DNA of 64,000 nt from Seonamhaeicola sediminis (GCF_004358095.2 NZ_SMZJ02000001.1:668077-732076); one strand, 5' to 3'. Shown: positions 8,335-17,100, numbered from the stretch's first letter. Numbers and translations are program-made. Notes: generated by a model from the sequence alone, not told the origin.

Positions 8335-8735
8335 TATAAGTTCTTTTTTAAAGCTTTAATTCTATAGCCCATTTCTATGGCTCTAACCATCAATACAAAT
8401 ATTAATAGCGGTATCAATATCACTAGGAAAATAATGTTCATAAACTGGTAGTTACCCCCAGAGTGCATTGACTTAATGATTCCGAAATATATTGGGTCGA
8501 TGAATTTAAAATAAGGTTTTAGGAATGTGGCATGATTTACTTTACAATGGCTGGAGGTTTCTTTATAACAGTACCAAGTACATCTATCGGTTAAAGCTTC
8601 ATCAGTATTAATAGCTTTTACACCTCTTAATTCAAACCCCTTATCTTTGATAGTCGGTCTAACCAACTCATTTACTGTAACCACAATAATAAATGGCAAG
8701 AGCAACAAGAACAGGTATAAAAAGCCCCTTTTCAA
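8334..8735 (-). CDS. Membrane protein with cysteine-bearing periplasmic loop, hypothetical
   Basis: A 133-residue protein with a hydrophobic helix at each end (about 4-22 and 97-117). Between them is a loop with three cysteines in RCTWYCYKETSSHCK, probably outside the cytoplasm. The start codon is TTG at 8735; no in-frame ATG precedes it and the first helix begins immediately afterwards. It overlaps the 60-residue membrane gene downstream. The cysteine pattern may stand for disulfides or metal binding. No function is recognised. Confidence 0.6.
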   Translation of the reverse strand: MKRGFLYLFLLLLPFIIVVTVNELVRPTIKDKGFELRGVKAINTDEALTDRCTWYCYKETSSHCKVNHATFLKPYFKFIDPIYFGIIKSMHSGGNYQFMNIIFLVILIPLLIFVLMVRAIEMGYRIKALKKNL

Positions 8736-8780
8736 ATCATCATTAAATTTTAGTTAATTGGTTAACTGAGAGTTTATGCT

Positions 8781-9593
8781 TTAAAATAAGTATTCAATAT
8801 CAGGGTCTCTATTGTTTCGTGCATCCCTTTCATATCCATCGCTAAAATTGCATCTGAAAATATCTTTAATATTTCCATCTTTTTCTTGGATGTTATAGGC
8901 GAATGCTGGTTTACCTTTTTTAGGTTCTTTATAAAACTCATAGACCTTCTCTCCAGTATAGCACATTTTACAAGTTCCAATAGCTATATGTACTTTCTCC
9001 ACACCAATTTCTTTTAGGTAATCAAACTGCTCCTTCATGGATTGCAGGAAGCGGTATTTGTCTAATTCCTCAAAGTATTGGTCTTCATCAATCAGTGGCT
9101 CGAATATGGATGCATCGAGGTTTTGACAGGCTTTTAAGAAGGTTTCCTTTATGAATTGAGAATTGCTGCTTTCTTTGATTTTGAGCTTTATAAGGTCTTC
9201 AATTGACGTATCCTCTTTAGGTAACTTATCCCCGTAATATCTAAAAGTTTCTTCAATGATATGAAGCTTCTTTTCGTTAGCGATGTCAACATATTCTGTA
9301 AGCTCTTTATCCAATGCCTCCAAATCTTCTATTACACCATGATTGTTCTTATGAGACACTAGAATCTTTTTGATTTGGTTCAATGACTTAAGCTTGTTGT
9401 CAATATTGTCCCATTTTTCTTCGCTCTCTATAAATTCTTCACTATCCAAAGTATCATTATTTAAGTGCTTCATAAGCTTACCTCTATGATAGCGTAAAAT
9501 AATTGTGGCTTCCTTGGTTGTTTCTTCTATATCATCTTCAAGCTCATTTAGAACCTGAGAGATTTTATTTTGGATGTCTGTCCTTATGGTCAT
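8781..9593 (-). CDS. Uncharacterised helical protein with C-terminal CxxC
   Basis: A 270-residue, highly charged protein. Residues 1-185 are mostly helical and coiled-coil-like. The C-terminal 75 residues contain a CKMC pair and a third cysteine in IFRCNF, suggesting a small zinc or treble-clef-like module. It stands alone on the minus strand, 45 bases before the small membrane gene pair, and it is the gene nearest the tRNA. No family is recognised. Its place in the island suggests an accessory function only. Confidence 0.6.
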   Translation of the reverse strand: MTIRTDIQNKISQVLNELEDDIEETTKEATIILRYHRGKLMKHLNNDTLDSEEFIESEEKWDNIDNKLKSLNQIKKILVSHKNNHGVIEDLEALDKELTEYVDIANEKKLHIIEETFRYYGDKLPKEDTSIEDLIKLKIKESSNSQFIKETFLKACQNLDASIFEPLIDEDQYFEELDKYRFLQSMKEQFDYLKEIGVEKVHIAIGTCKMCYTGEKVYEFYKEPKKGKPAFAYNIQEKDGNIKDIFRCNFSDGYERDARNNRDPDIEYLF

Positions 9594-10170
9594 AATAGAA
9601 AATTTCTTCAGAATTAGTGAAAAATACTAACATATACAAGCGATGACATGCGGTTAGTTATTGGATGTAATCAAGCTATGAAAACCGAGGTCTGCAAAAA
9701 TTAGAAATTTTTTTTTGAAGAATGCTAATTTTGAAAATAATTGTTTTTGAAAAGGAGGTACCCCACCGTCTTATATAAAGCAGTCAATATATACGATTTG
9801 TTGGGTACCCCATCTCGAAAAAATGAACTTTTTAAACCACAGACTTTTTTAAAATGAATTATTCTTAACTTGGAGTTTTTTTAAGCTTTTATCCTGAACA
9901 ATGAAATGAGTCTACTTAATATTTGAGTAGGTGAAGCTTGTTTGTTGAAAATGTGGGAAGATTGAATCTGGATAGGCTTAGGTGGGTTAATTATATATTC
10001 CTTATCTTAGCAATATAGGAGCTCATACTTCAATTGCTCATTTTGAAACCAGAGAAGCATTTATTCTTCACAAAAATTGATTAGAAACAAAATTCAGGGG
10101 TGATTTCAGGGGATTTAAAAAACAAAAAAATCGCTAAAAAGCTGTTTCACAACTCATTAACGATTTAAAT
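9594..10170. other. 577-base non-coding gap between the island genes and tRNA-Leu
   Basis: No convincing open frame is present on either strand. It holds two direct copies of GGTACCCCA (9757-9765 and 9804-9812, 47 bases apart) and a stretch of G-rich near-repeats close to the tRNA (CAGGGGTGATTTCAGGGG, about 10095-10112). Such gaps beside a tRNA 3' end often hold recombination arm sites or the remains of an integrase gene, but no integrase coding is visible. Confidence 0.5.
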
Positions 10171-10255
10171 TGGTGCGGATGAAGGGAGTCGAACCCCCAC
10201 GCCTCGCGGCACTAGATCCTAAGTCTAGCGTGTCTACCAATTCCACCACATCCGC
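10171..10255 (-). tRNA. tRNA-Leu (anticodon TAG), CCA encoded
   Basis: On the minus strand the gene starts GCGGATG and ends CATCCGC followed by A and CCA. The anticodon arm is CTAGA-CTTAGGA-TCTAG with anticodon TAG. The variable arm GCCGCGAGGC is of the long class II type seen in leucine tRNAs, and the T-loop is TTCGACT. The 3' end faces the defence island, the usual polarity when a mobile element has used a tRNA gene as its attachment site. Confidence 0.95.
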
Positions 10256-10290
10256 TAGTTGATTCCCGATAGCTAACCAGAATCGGGATG

Positions 10291-10320
10291 CAAATATAAT
10301 CAATAGTTTTAAATTGCAAA
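10291..10320 (-). promoter_or_regulatory. Promoter of tRNA-Leu
   Basis: Read on the minus strand, TTTG (10317-10320) is followed after 18 bases by TATATTTG (10291-10298). This is a full match to the Bacteroidota -33/-7 pair TTTG and TAnnTTTG. Transcription would begin about 30 bases before the tRNA 5' end. A 7-bp hairpin (TCCCGAT/ATCGGGA, 10264-10288) lies in the short leader. Confidence 0.65.
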
Positions 10321-10349
10321 CTTCTACCTTTAAAAAACATTCTTTTTTA

Positions 10350-10357
10350 TACTTTTG
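10350..10357 (+). promoter_or_regulatory. -7 promoter box of the M20 dipeptidase gene
   Basis: TACTTTTG matches TAnnTTTG exactly and lies 21 bases before the ATG at 10379. An upstream in-frame ATG at 10355 falls inside this box, so it cannot be the start. No -33 TTTG is seen at the usual distance. Confidence 0.5.
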
Positions 10358-10378
10358 ATTACAACAAAATATTTCAAT

Positions 10379-11767
10379 ATGAATGCTGTTAAAAATTACA
10401 TACAAGAAAACAAACAACGCTTTTTAGATGAGTTAGTTGAACTTTTAAAAATGCCTTCTATCAGTGCTGATTCCTCTTTTAAAAACGATGTTTTAAAAAC
10501 TGCAGAAACGGTAAAATTAAGTTTAGAAAAAGCAGGATGTGAACATGTTGAAATTTGTAAAACCAAAGGCTACCCAATTGTTTATGGAGAAAAAATACTA
10601 AACAAAAACCTTCCTACAATTTTAGTTTATGGCCATTACGATGTACAACCACCAGATCCTTTAGATTTGTGGAACTCACCTCCGTTTGAACCCATCATCA
10701 AAAAAACGGAAACACACCCAGAAGGCGCTATTTTTGCAAGAGGAGCTTCTGATGATAAGGGTCAAGTATTTATGCATATAAAAGCTATGGAATTTATGAC
10801 TTCAACCAACCTATTACCCTGCAATGTTAAATTTATGATTGAAGGCGAAGAAGAGGTTGGTAGTAAAAACTTAGAAGCCTTTGTAAAAGAAAACCGCGAA
10901 AGATTAAAAAATGATGTGATTTTAATTTCTGACACTGGAATGATTTCCAAAGACACACCCTCAATTACTACCGGCATAAGAGGTCTGAGTTATGTTGAAG
11001 TGGAAGTCACTGGACCTAACCGTGATTTACATTCTGGACTGTATGGTGGTGCCGTTGCTAACCCTATCAATATTTTAAGCAAAATGATTGCGTCATTACA
11101 CGATGAAAACAATCAAATTACCATTCCTGGATTTTATGATAATGTTGAAGAACTCTCAAAAGAAGAACGCACAGAAATGGCAAAAGCACCCTTTTCTTTG
11201 AAAGCCTATCAAGAAGCATTGGATATTGAATCTGTTTATGGAGAAAAAGGATACAATACCAACGAAAGAAACTCTATTAGACCTACCTTAGATGTTAATG
11301 GCATTTGGGGCGGGTATATTGGTGAAGGAGCTAAAACGGTTATTCCGAGCAAAGCTTTTGCTAAAATTTCCATGCGTTTGGTGCCAAATCAAGATTGGGA
11401 AGAAATCACAAAACTATTTAAGTCTCATTTTGAAAGTATTGCCCCAAAAGGTGTGAGAGTTAAAGTAAAACCGCATCATGGTGGTAACGGTTATGTTACA
11501 CCATTAAACAGCTTAGGTTATCAAGCAGCCTCTAAAGCTTACTCAGAAACTTTTGGTAAAGTTCCAATTCCACAACGTAGTGGTGGTAGTATTCCTATTG
11601 TAGCATTATTTGAAAAAGAACTCAAAAGCAAAACTATCCTAATGGGGTTTGGTTTAGACAGTGACGCTATTCATTCTCCAAACGAGCATTTTGGGGTTTG
11701 GAACTACCTTAAAGGCATAGAAACCATACCTTATTTTTATAAATATTTCACAGAACTACATAAATAA
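10379..11767 (+). CDS. M20 family dipeptidase
   Basis: A 462-residue cytoplasmic zinc dipeptidase/metallohydrolase of the M20 (CNDP-like) family, probably cleaving small peptides. Visible motifs are YGHYDVQP with H86 and D88, GASDDKGQ with metal-bridging D125, and EGEEEVGS around 155-162 with the general-base and metal-binding glutamates. HSGLYGG and the late HSPNEHF histidine also match. The dimerisation lid domain lies between. The start was chosen at 10379 because the upstream ATG lies in the promoter box. Length is normal. The EamA exporter gene follows after 39 bases on the same strand. Confidence 0.9.
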   Translation: MNAVKNYIQENKQRFLDELVELLKMPSISADSSFKNDVLKTAETVKLSLEKAGCEHVEICKTKGYPIVYGEKILNKNLPTILVYGHYDVQPPDPLDLWNSPPFEPIIKKTETHPEGAIFARGASDDKGQVFMHIKAMEFMTSTNLLPCNVKFMIEGEEEVGSKNLEAFVKENRERLKNDVILISDTGMISKDTPSITTGIRGLSYVEVEVTGPNRDLHSGLYGGAVANPINILSKMIASLHDENNQITIPGFYDNVEELSKEERTEMAKAPFSLKAYQEALDIESVYGEKGYNTNERNSIRPTLDVNGIWGGYIGEGAKTVIPSKAFAKISMRLVPNQDWEEITKLFKSHFESIAPKGVRVKVKPHHGGNGYVTPLNSLGYQAASKAYSETFGKVPIPQRSGGSIPIVALFEKELKSKTILMGFGLDSDAIHSPNEHFGVWNYLKGIETIPYFYKYFTELHK

Positions 11768-11806
11768 AAACAAGTTTCTTTTGCGCCTACAATTAAGAAT
11801 ATCTTA

Positions 11807-12667
11807 ATGAAAAACCACCATAACAATTACCTTCTTTTACTGGCATTAGCTACTATTTTTATAAGTACTTCTGGCGCGTTGGGTAAGTATATTGAACTCC
11901 CAACACCTATAATTATCTGGTTTAGAAGCGCACTGGCTGCACTATTTCTTTATATTTTTTGTCGATATAAAAAATTCAGTTTTAAAATAAGATCTAAAAG
12001 AGATGTTCCGTCATTGTTATTAAGCTCATTGTTATTGGGCACACATTGGGTTACTTATTTTTATGCCTTAAAACTATCTAATGTAGCCATTGGCATGCTT
12101 TCCATGTTCACATTTCCTGTAATCACAGCATTATTAGAACCCTTATTCACAAAATCTAAGTTCAACCCAATACACATTCTATTAGCCCTATTTGTGTTAT
12201 TGGGAATCTATATTCTAGCTCCAGAATTTAATTTTAAAAGCACCTATGTGAAAGGCATTCTATTTGGAGTGTTTTCAGCATTGTGTTATGCCATAAGAAA
12301 CTTAATATTAAAGCGTCATGTGCACGTCTATAATGGCACCGTACTCATGATGATGCAATCTTTAGTAGTAAGTTTGGCATTATTACCAGTACTCTTTAGT
12401 ATGGACACGAGTAACATTCAATCGCAACTTCCCTACCTATTGCTTCTAGGATTAGTAACAACAGCTATTGGGCATTCATTATTTATAACAAGCCTTAAAT
12501 ACTTTTCTGTGAGTACCGCAAGTATAATAGGGAGTGCTCAACCCATTTGTGGAATTGTTATTGCTTTTATTTTCCTTAATGAAGTTCCCACACTCAATAC
12601 TTTCATTGGAGGCACTCTTATTATGGTAACAGTTGTTATTGAAGGTGTTAGATCAAAAAAAGCTTAA
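11807..12667 (+). CDS. DMT-superfamily EamA transporter
   Basis: A 286-residue inner-membrane protein with ten predicted hydrophobic helices arranged as two EamA repeats (about 8-140 and 150-280), the layout of drug/metabolite exporters such as RhtA and YdcZ-like proteins. The end of the second repeat has the typical AQPICGIVIAFIFLNEVP signature. Substrate cannot be told from sequence; amino-acid or metabolite export is usual. It may be co-transcribed with the dipeptidase gene 39 bases upstream. Confidence 0.88.
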   Translation: MKNHHNNYLLLLALATIFISTSGALGKYIELPTPIIIWFRSALAALFLYIFCRYKKFSFKIRSKRDVPSLLLSSLLLGTHWVTYFYALKLSNVAIGMLSMFTFPVITALLEPLFTKSKFNPIHILLALFVLLGIYILAPEFNFKSTYVKGILFGVFSALCYAIRNLILKRHVHVYNGTVLMMMQSLVVSLALLPVLFSMDTSNIQSQLPYLLLLGLVTTAIGHSLFITSLKYFSVSTASIIGSAQPICGIVIAFIFLNEVPTLNTFIGGTLIMVTVVIEGVRSKKA

Positions 12668-12715
12668 CTTTTTAGTGAAAAATGTAACAAAACATCTGCT
12701 TTAACGTTCTAATAG

Positions 12716-12731
12716 TCAATCAATCAATCAA
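12716..12731. repeat. Four-fold TCAA tetranucleotide repeat
   Basis: TCAA is repeated four times, 15 bases before the DUF4407 start codon. The repeat number could vary by slippage and alter the leader, but four copies is low for phase variation. Confidence 0.5.
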
Positions 12732-12745
12732 AAGACAATCAAATC

Positions 12746-13846
12746 ATGTTAAAGCAATTCTTCATCATTTGCTCAGGAGCCGACACAGATTTATTAAATC
12801 AATGCTCTAAAGGCGAACAAAATAAATATGCAGGTATTGGTGCTACCGTTTTTTTCACAGCTTTAATGGCTTTTATAGCGTCTAGTTATGCGCTTTTTAC
12901 CGTTTTTGACAACCTTTTCACTGCTATTGTGTTTGGATTAATCTGGGGGTTACTAATCTTTAATCTTGACCGCTATATAGTTTCAACTATCAAAAAGACT
13001 GGAAACATTATAGACGAATTTATTCAAGCAACACCCAGAATAATTTTAGCCATCATTATAGCAGTGGTTATTGCTAAACCTTTAGAATTAAAAATATTTG
13101 AAAAAGAGATAAACCAGGTTTTATTAGAGCAAAAAAACCAATTAACACTCAACAATAAAAACCAAATAGCAGAACAATTTACACCTTCAATAGAAGCATT
13201 AAACAATGATATAGAATCTTTACGCCAACAAATAAACGCCAAAGAAACTGAAGTAAACCAGCTATACAATACTTATATTGCTGAAGCTGAGGGAACAGCA
13301 GGAACAAAACTAGTTGGAAAAGGACCTGTTTATAAAGAGAAAAGAGAGAAACATGATGCGCTTTTAGCAGAATTACAAGCACTAAAAATCGAAAATAAAT
13401 CGAAGATAAATGATGCTGAAACACAGATTGCTCAACTTAAAGCAGACTACGATACTCAGGTTTTAGATTCGCAACCAATCATTAATAATTTTGATGGTTT
13501 AATGGCTCGTGTAAACGCTTTAGGAACCTTGCCATGGTTGCCTTCATTTTTTATATTCCTTTTATTCTTGGCTATTGAAACATCACCAATTTTCGCGAAA
13601 CTATTGTCTCCAAAAGGCTCGTACGATCTAAAACTAGAAGACCAAGAAACAGCCATTAAAACTGTAGTAACCCAAAATAAAAATCAAAGAAAACTGCAAT
13701 TAAATACTGATAACGCCATTAACGATAGAATTTATACCGATATAGAACAAGAAGAGGCACTATATAATTACAAACGCAACAAAGCTAGAGAACTCATGCA
13801 ATTACATGTAGATGCCTTCTTTAAAAATCAAAAAAATGCGTTATAA
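12746..13846 (+). CDS. DUF4407 membrane protein
   Basis: A 366-residue protein matching the DUF4407 family. Two or three membrane helices lie in the first 110 residues, including the family motif LIFNLDRYIV. A coiled-coil domain follows (about 120-245, rich in Q, E and K), then another helix (about 258-278) and a charged C-terminal tail. Function of the family is unknown. A four-fold TCAA repeat sits 15 bases before the ATG. It converges tail to tail, without a gap, with the STAS-like gene. Confidence 0.85.
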   Translation: MLKQFFIICSGADTDLLNQCSKGEQNKYAGIGATVFFTALMAFIASSYALFTVFDNLFTAIVFGLIWGLLIFNLDRYIVSTIKKTGNIIDEFIQATPRIILAIIIAVVIAKPLELKIFEKEINQVLLEQKNQLTLNNKNQIAEQFTPSIEALNNDIESLRQQINAKETEVNQLYNTYIAEAEGTAGTKLVGKGPVYKEKREKHDALLAELQALKIENKSKINDAETQIAQLKADYDTQVLDSQPIINNFDGLMARVNALGTLPWLPSFFIFLLFLAIETSPIFAKLLSPKGSYDLKLEDQETAIKTVVTQNKNQRKLQLNTDNAINDRIYTDIEQEEALYNYKRNKARELMQLHVDAFFKNQKNAL

Positions 13847-14125
13847 TTAAGCTGCAGATTCGTTTGTAAAATAATTGTACAAATCTTTACAACCGTAACC
13901 TACAATAGACAAACTTTTATTTCTAGAAACCGCTTCTTGATTTAATTGAGCAATAGCTTTAACACCGTAACGATCTATCTTCTCCAAGCCCTCAAGACTA
14001 ATGGTAAGATTATCTATTCTGTCAAAAATTTGGTTGAATTCTTTTTGAAATAAACTTAAAGTATTTCTGTTTAAGACACCATTAATTTCAAAAAAAGTAT
14101 TAAAACTGGTAATTTTTAAATCCAT
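13847..14125 (-). CDS. STAS-like domain protein
   Basis: A 92-residue protein with the alternating beta/alpha layout of a STAS (anti-sigma-factor antagonist-like) domain: NTLSLFQKEFNQIF, then LTISLEGLEKIDRYGVKAI, then LSIVGYGCKDLYNYF. The conserved serine normally phosphorylated in SpoIIAA-type proteins is replaced by an arginine/tyrosine context (IDRYGV). It is therefore probably a structural or regulatory STAS member rather than a phospho-switch (inference). It is a single gene on the minus strand. Confidence 0.65.
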   Translation of the reverse strand: MDLKITSFNTFFEINGVLNRNTLSLFQKEFNQIFDRIDNLTISLEGLEKIDRYGVKAIAQLNQEAVSRNKSLSIVGYGCKDLYNYFTNESAA

Positions 14126-14314
14126 AACAAGCTAATATAAAAGGTTAATAATAAATCTGGAGGGAGAACAATCTACTGATTGCTATCATAAACTTAAGAA
14201 TATTACAAGTAAATTCTTTAATTTAATCGATAAAATCAACTTTTAAATGGATATAAGTTTGGATTTTAATCTGGTCTTTTTAAACAATCAGCATTTTCAA
14301 CTTATTTTGCTACT

Positions 14315-14467
14315 ATGAAAAAAGAGTATCTATATATCATTTTAATAATATCATTGATAATAACTGCTTTTGGGATACTAACAGGTCGCTATTTTTTTCT
14401 TTTTTTATTACTACCCTTTGGTTTTAGTTGGTTTAAAAAAGACCCTAACAATGATAATAACAGCTAA
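14315..14467 (+). CDS. Small membrane protein of 50 residues
   Basis: An ATG at 14315 opens a 50-residue frame ending in TAA at 14465-14467. Two hydrophobic helices (about 5-22 and 26-40) are split by a GR turn, followed by a polar tail KKDPNNDNNS. This is a good two-helix hairpin. Its stop overlaps by four bases with the end of the convergent PhnA-like gene, a typical tail-to-tail arrangement. No family is recognised. Confidence 0.6.
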   Translation: MKKEYLYIILIISLIITAFGILTGRYFFLFLLLPFGFSWFKKDPNNDNNS

Positions 14468-15042
14468 ATTTTCTTAACAAAATCTGTTACAATAACTATT
14501 TGTTGCGCACCTACTTTACCTTCTATATATTTTGCATTTTCGTGGTCTAGCCTAATATTTCTAACAGCGGTGCCTTGTTTAGCTACCATACTAGATCCTT
14601 TTACTTTCAAGTCTTTTACTAAAACTACTGAATCTCCTACTTTTAATTCAACCCCATTAGAATCTCTATGGATAATTTTCTCACTGGGGTCTTTGTCTTC
14701 ACCTGTTGCTCTTGCTAAAGCTAAAGCTTCATCTGTCAAATACATCATATCTAAAAGGTCTTTGGGCCATCCTTCTTTTTTCAACCTATGAAGTATTCTC
14801 CAAGCCATTATTTGTACTGCAACAAATTCACTCCACATACTATCGTTTAAACAACGCCAATGGTTTGGATTCATTTCTTCATCGCCATTTATTTGATTTT
14901 TGCAGATGCTACAAACCAATATATCATTTTCTACATTTTCATTTAAAGCTGGTGGAATGGTATACTGCTCTAAATTTTCAACAGAACCACACAATTCGCA
15001 GGTATTATTACTTCTTTCTATTAGGGTTTTTAATACGCTCAT
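14464..15042 (-). CDS. PhnA-like zinc-ribbon protein
   Basis: A 192-residue protein. The N-terminus has two cysteine pairs, CELCG (about 15-19) and CSIC (about 43-46), forming a zinc ribbon. The C-terminal 70 residues have the SH3-like PhnA/YjdM domain (GDSVVLVKDLKVKGSS...GTAVRNIRL). Despite the name, members are not established as phosphonate enzymes. It is longer than the E. coli protein because of a central helical insert. It stands alone on the minus strand. Confidence 0.85.
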   Translation of the reverse strand: MSVLKTLIERSNNTCELCGSVENLEQYTIPPALNENVENDILVCSICKNQINGDEEMNPNHWRCLNDSMWSEFVAVQIMAWRILHRLKKEGWPKDLLDMMYLTDEALALARATGEDKDPSEKIIHRDSNGVELKVGDSVVLVKDLKVKGSSMVAKQGTAVRNIRLDHENAKYIEGKVGAQQIVIVTDFVKKI

Positions 15043-15095
15043 ATTTTTGTTTTTGCAATAATAAACTAAATTGTAACAACCACTTAAAAGATTAC

Positions 15096-15125
15096 AAAAA
15101 AAGGGGAGCTATAAAACTCCCCTTT
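15096..15125 (-). terminator. Rho-independent terminator
   Basis: On the minus strand AAAGGGGAG pairs with CTCCCCTTT across an eight-base loop and runs into TTTTTTT. It lies 26 bases after the stop of the secreted 266-residue gene at 15151. Confidence 0.8.
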
Positions 15126-15150
15126 CCTATCAATTATCAACTATAGCAAT

Positions 15151-15951
15151 TTACAATTTGATAGCTGTATATAAATAATCTCCATGACTTTTAAAATATT
15201 TACCAAAAGCTTTACCTTCCTCCTCTGTAAAAGCCTCTTTCATCAACTCCATATGTCTATCAAACATTTTATCTAAATCTGCCATTGAGTCTAAAAGGAC
15301 TGCTTCTGTCATATCGCGTTTATCTGAGCCCCATGCATGCATAGATGGATAATACCCTTTCATAAACTCATTTTTACTAATCACTTCCTCTCTTACTTTC
15401 TTCATAAAACCTTTAATCTCGTCCATAGATCCATCTTCAGGAAATGCCATCTTATTAACTCTTAAATATAGTATCATATCCTTTTCCATTGGACTTTCCA
15501 TATGTTTAGCTCCAGGCAATATAACATGAATCTCATCAGAATGATAATAAGAATAAGCTGAATTCATTTTATCTAAAAATGCTTCTCTCTCTTCTTCGTC
15601 TGGCCAAGCTTCTTTTTCTAATTCTGCATTTCTAGCTGCAGCTTTTTCTATGGCTTCCCAACTTGGGTAGTTCTGTACATAAATAACCTCATTACTATTT
15701 TCTGTAAAAAGATGGGTAAAATAACCAGACCACATAATATGTTCATTTTTACTGGTTACTTTCTCCAAATACTCTTTCTCAGTTGCTCGCCACTCTTCAG
15801 GCGTGCCTTCATAATTTTTATTCCAATACATTGTGGTTGCGGTAAGATACTTGGGTTCTTTAGGGGCCTCGTCTTGTGCTAAAATAGTTGAAGTACTAAA
15901 TACCAAAAGAAACACTAATAAAATTGAAAAAAATTGGTTGGTTGTTTTCAT
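15151..15951 (-). CDS. Secreted protein, possibly two dimeric alpha/beta-barrel repeats
   Basis: A 266-residue protein with a clear signal peptide (hydrophobic core ending STSTILAQ near residue 26). The mature part seems to contain two related halves. Each has a Y/W-rich strand, a KxEY/ENEF-like helix, and a predicted helix after IEKAAARNAELEKEAW or MADLDKMFDRHMELMKE. This resembles a duplicated ferredoxin-like (NIPSNAP/ABM type) fold, by eye only. No catalytic motif is recognised. It is a single gene with its own terminator. Confidence 0.6.
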   Translation of the reverse strand: MKTTNQFFSILLVFLLVFSTSTILAQDEAPKEPKYLTATTMYWNKNYEGTPEEWRATEKEYLEKVTSKNEHIMWSGYFTHLFTENSNEVIYVQNYPSWEAIEKAAARNAELEKEAWPDEEEREAFLDKMNSAYSYYHSDEIHVILPGAKHMESPMEKDMILYLRVNKMAFPEDGSMDEIKGFMKKVREEVISKNEFMKGYYPSMHAWGSDKRDMTEAVLLDSMADLDKMFDRHMELMKEAFTEEEGKAFGKYFKSHGDYLYTAIKL

Positions 15952-16126
15952 AATCTTTACAATTAAAGGTTTTTATATAAATTTAAATAAACACTACTTT
16001 GTTAGATTATGGGGCAGAAACAAAAAGGGATTTAGGTAAATCCTTGTGCTAATAATTAACCTTCATCTGGGGGAGACAGTCATAAATATACAATAAAAAA
16101 AGAAGAATTTATTGATTTTTAAAAAT

Positions 16127-16495
16127 TTAAAGATCTGATAAGGTGTTGCGCATCTTTTTAGTCATTGCTTTTACTACCATATCATAAGAATGATCTATAA
16201 GTTTAAGAACCAACTTTGGTTGTAATTCATCTTTATAAATATCAATGGTATTCCAATGTTTATTACTCACGTAAGGACCAGCATATATACTTTCATATTC
16301 ACTCCGTAATTCTTCAGTATATTCAGGATCACATTTTAAAGTAATAGTAGCTTCACCTTGTTCCCATGTATTTAGTGGTGTCATTAAAAACATTTTACCC
16401 AAAACTTTAAATACTAGTGTGTTTTCATCAAAAGGAAATTCTTCGGTAGCTGCCTTTTTACTGAGACAATAATTACGTATTTGTTCTATATTCAT
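16127..16495 (-). CDS. MmcQ/YjbR-like protein
   Basis: A 122-residue protein of the YjbR family (CyaY-like fold, described as DNA-binding): KKAATEEFPFDENTLVFKV at the N-terminus, the central ITLKCDPE strand, and the conserved NKHWNTIDI motif near residue 82. Its ATG overlaps the stop of the DUF4230 gene (ATGA), so it is the last gene of the ruvC-hemW unit. Physiological role unknown. Confidence 0.85.
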   Translation of the reverse strand: MNIEQIRNYCLSKKAATEEFPFDENTLVFKVLGKMFLMTPLNTWEQGEATITLKCDPEYTEELRSEYESIYAGPYVSNKHWNTIDIYKDELQPKLVLKLIDHSYDMVVKAMTKKMRNTLSDL

Positions 16496-17100
16496 TGAAG
16501 CAATTTTTGATTTTCATCTTCAATTTTTAGAGATGAATACTCTAATTTCCAGCCAATAGTTTCCACAATAGCTTCAATTAATTTAATAGTTTCTTTTACT
16601 TCGGTTTGGGCAATTTGAATGAGTCCACTCTCAGGAATTTTATCCTGAATATGTTTTTTAGCTTCGTTATACAAATCGGTTAAATCTGCTGCTTCAAACT
16701 TATTAAAGAGACCGTCTGATTTATCGTAATAATTTAAGTTGGTTTCTATTGATAATACTTCTGGTTGCGGAAAATGTTTTAAAATTATAGTTTTTTTGTT
16801 GGTATCAGAAGTCAATTGAATTTTAGACAAATCATATCCCACATGAGCTTTAGCATTAATTACTACCAAAGCTTTCTTTTTACTGGAAATGAGTTTTAAA
16901 AAGTTCTGCTTTACATCTTCATAATGATAAATCTCGGCAAAATCACCTTCAACAGTAATAAACTTACAAACCTTTTTAATCTTATCTAAAAGAATGACTG
17001 ATTGCGTATTGACTAGCTGTTTTTTTCTAACAGCCCTAAATAGGGTAACAGCAGCTAATGTTATTAATACACTTACTATAATAGCTAAAAGTGTTTCCAT
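16492..17100 (-). CDS. DUF4230 membrane-anchored protein
   Basis: Start taken at the ATG at 17100, since a TTG three codons upstream would overlap the previous gene. The 202-residue protein has one N-terminal membrane helix (about 4-22), then a DUF4230 domain starting at LLDKIKKVCKFITVEGDFAEIY, with alternating strands and a C-terminal helix. Function of the family is unknown. The gene starts one base after the cyclase stop and overlaps the YjbR gene, so it is inside an operon. Confidence 0.8.
   Translation of the reverse strand: METLLAIIVSVLITLAAVTLFRAVRKKQLVNTQSVILLDKIKKVCKFITVEGDFAEIYHYEDVKQNFLKLISSKKKALVVINAKAHVGYDLSKIQLTSDTNKKTIILKHFPQPEVLSIETNLNYYDKSDGLFNKFEAADLTDLYNEAKKHIQDKIPESGLIQIAQTEVKETIKLIEAIVETIGWKLEYSSLKIEDENQKLLQ

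Noticed and set aside
8774..8980. 68-codon frame inside the 270-residue gene
   Set aside because: Same strand, other frame, fully inside a longer coding frame with better composition.
10355..10378. Upstream ATG of the M20 dipeptidase
   Set aside because: It falls inside the TACTTTTG promoter box, so the ATG at 10379 is the start.
10157..10417. Minus-strand open frame of 86 codons over the tRNA region
   Set aside because: It runs through the tRNA-Leu gene and its promoter; the frame is open by chance.
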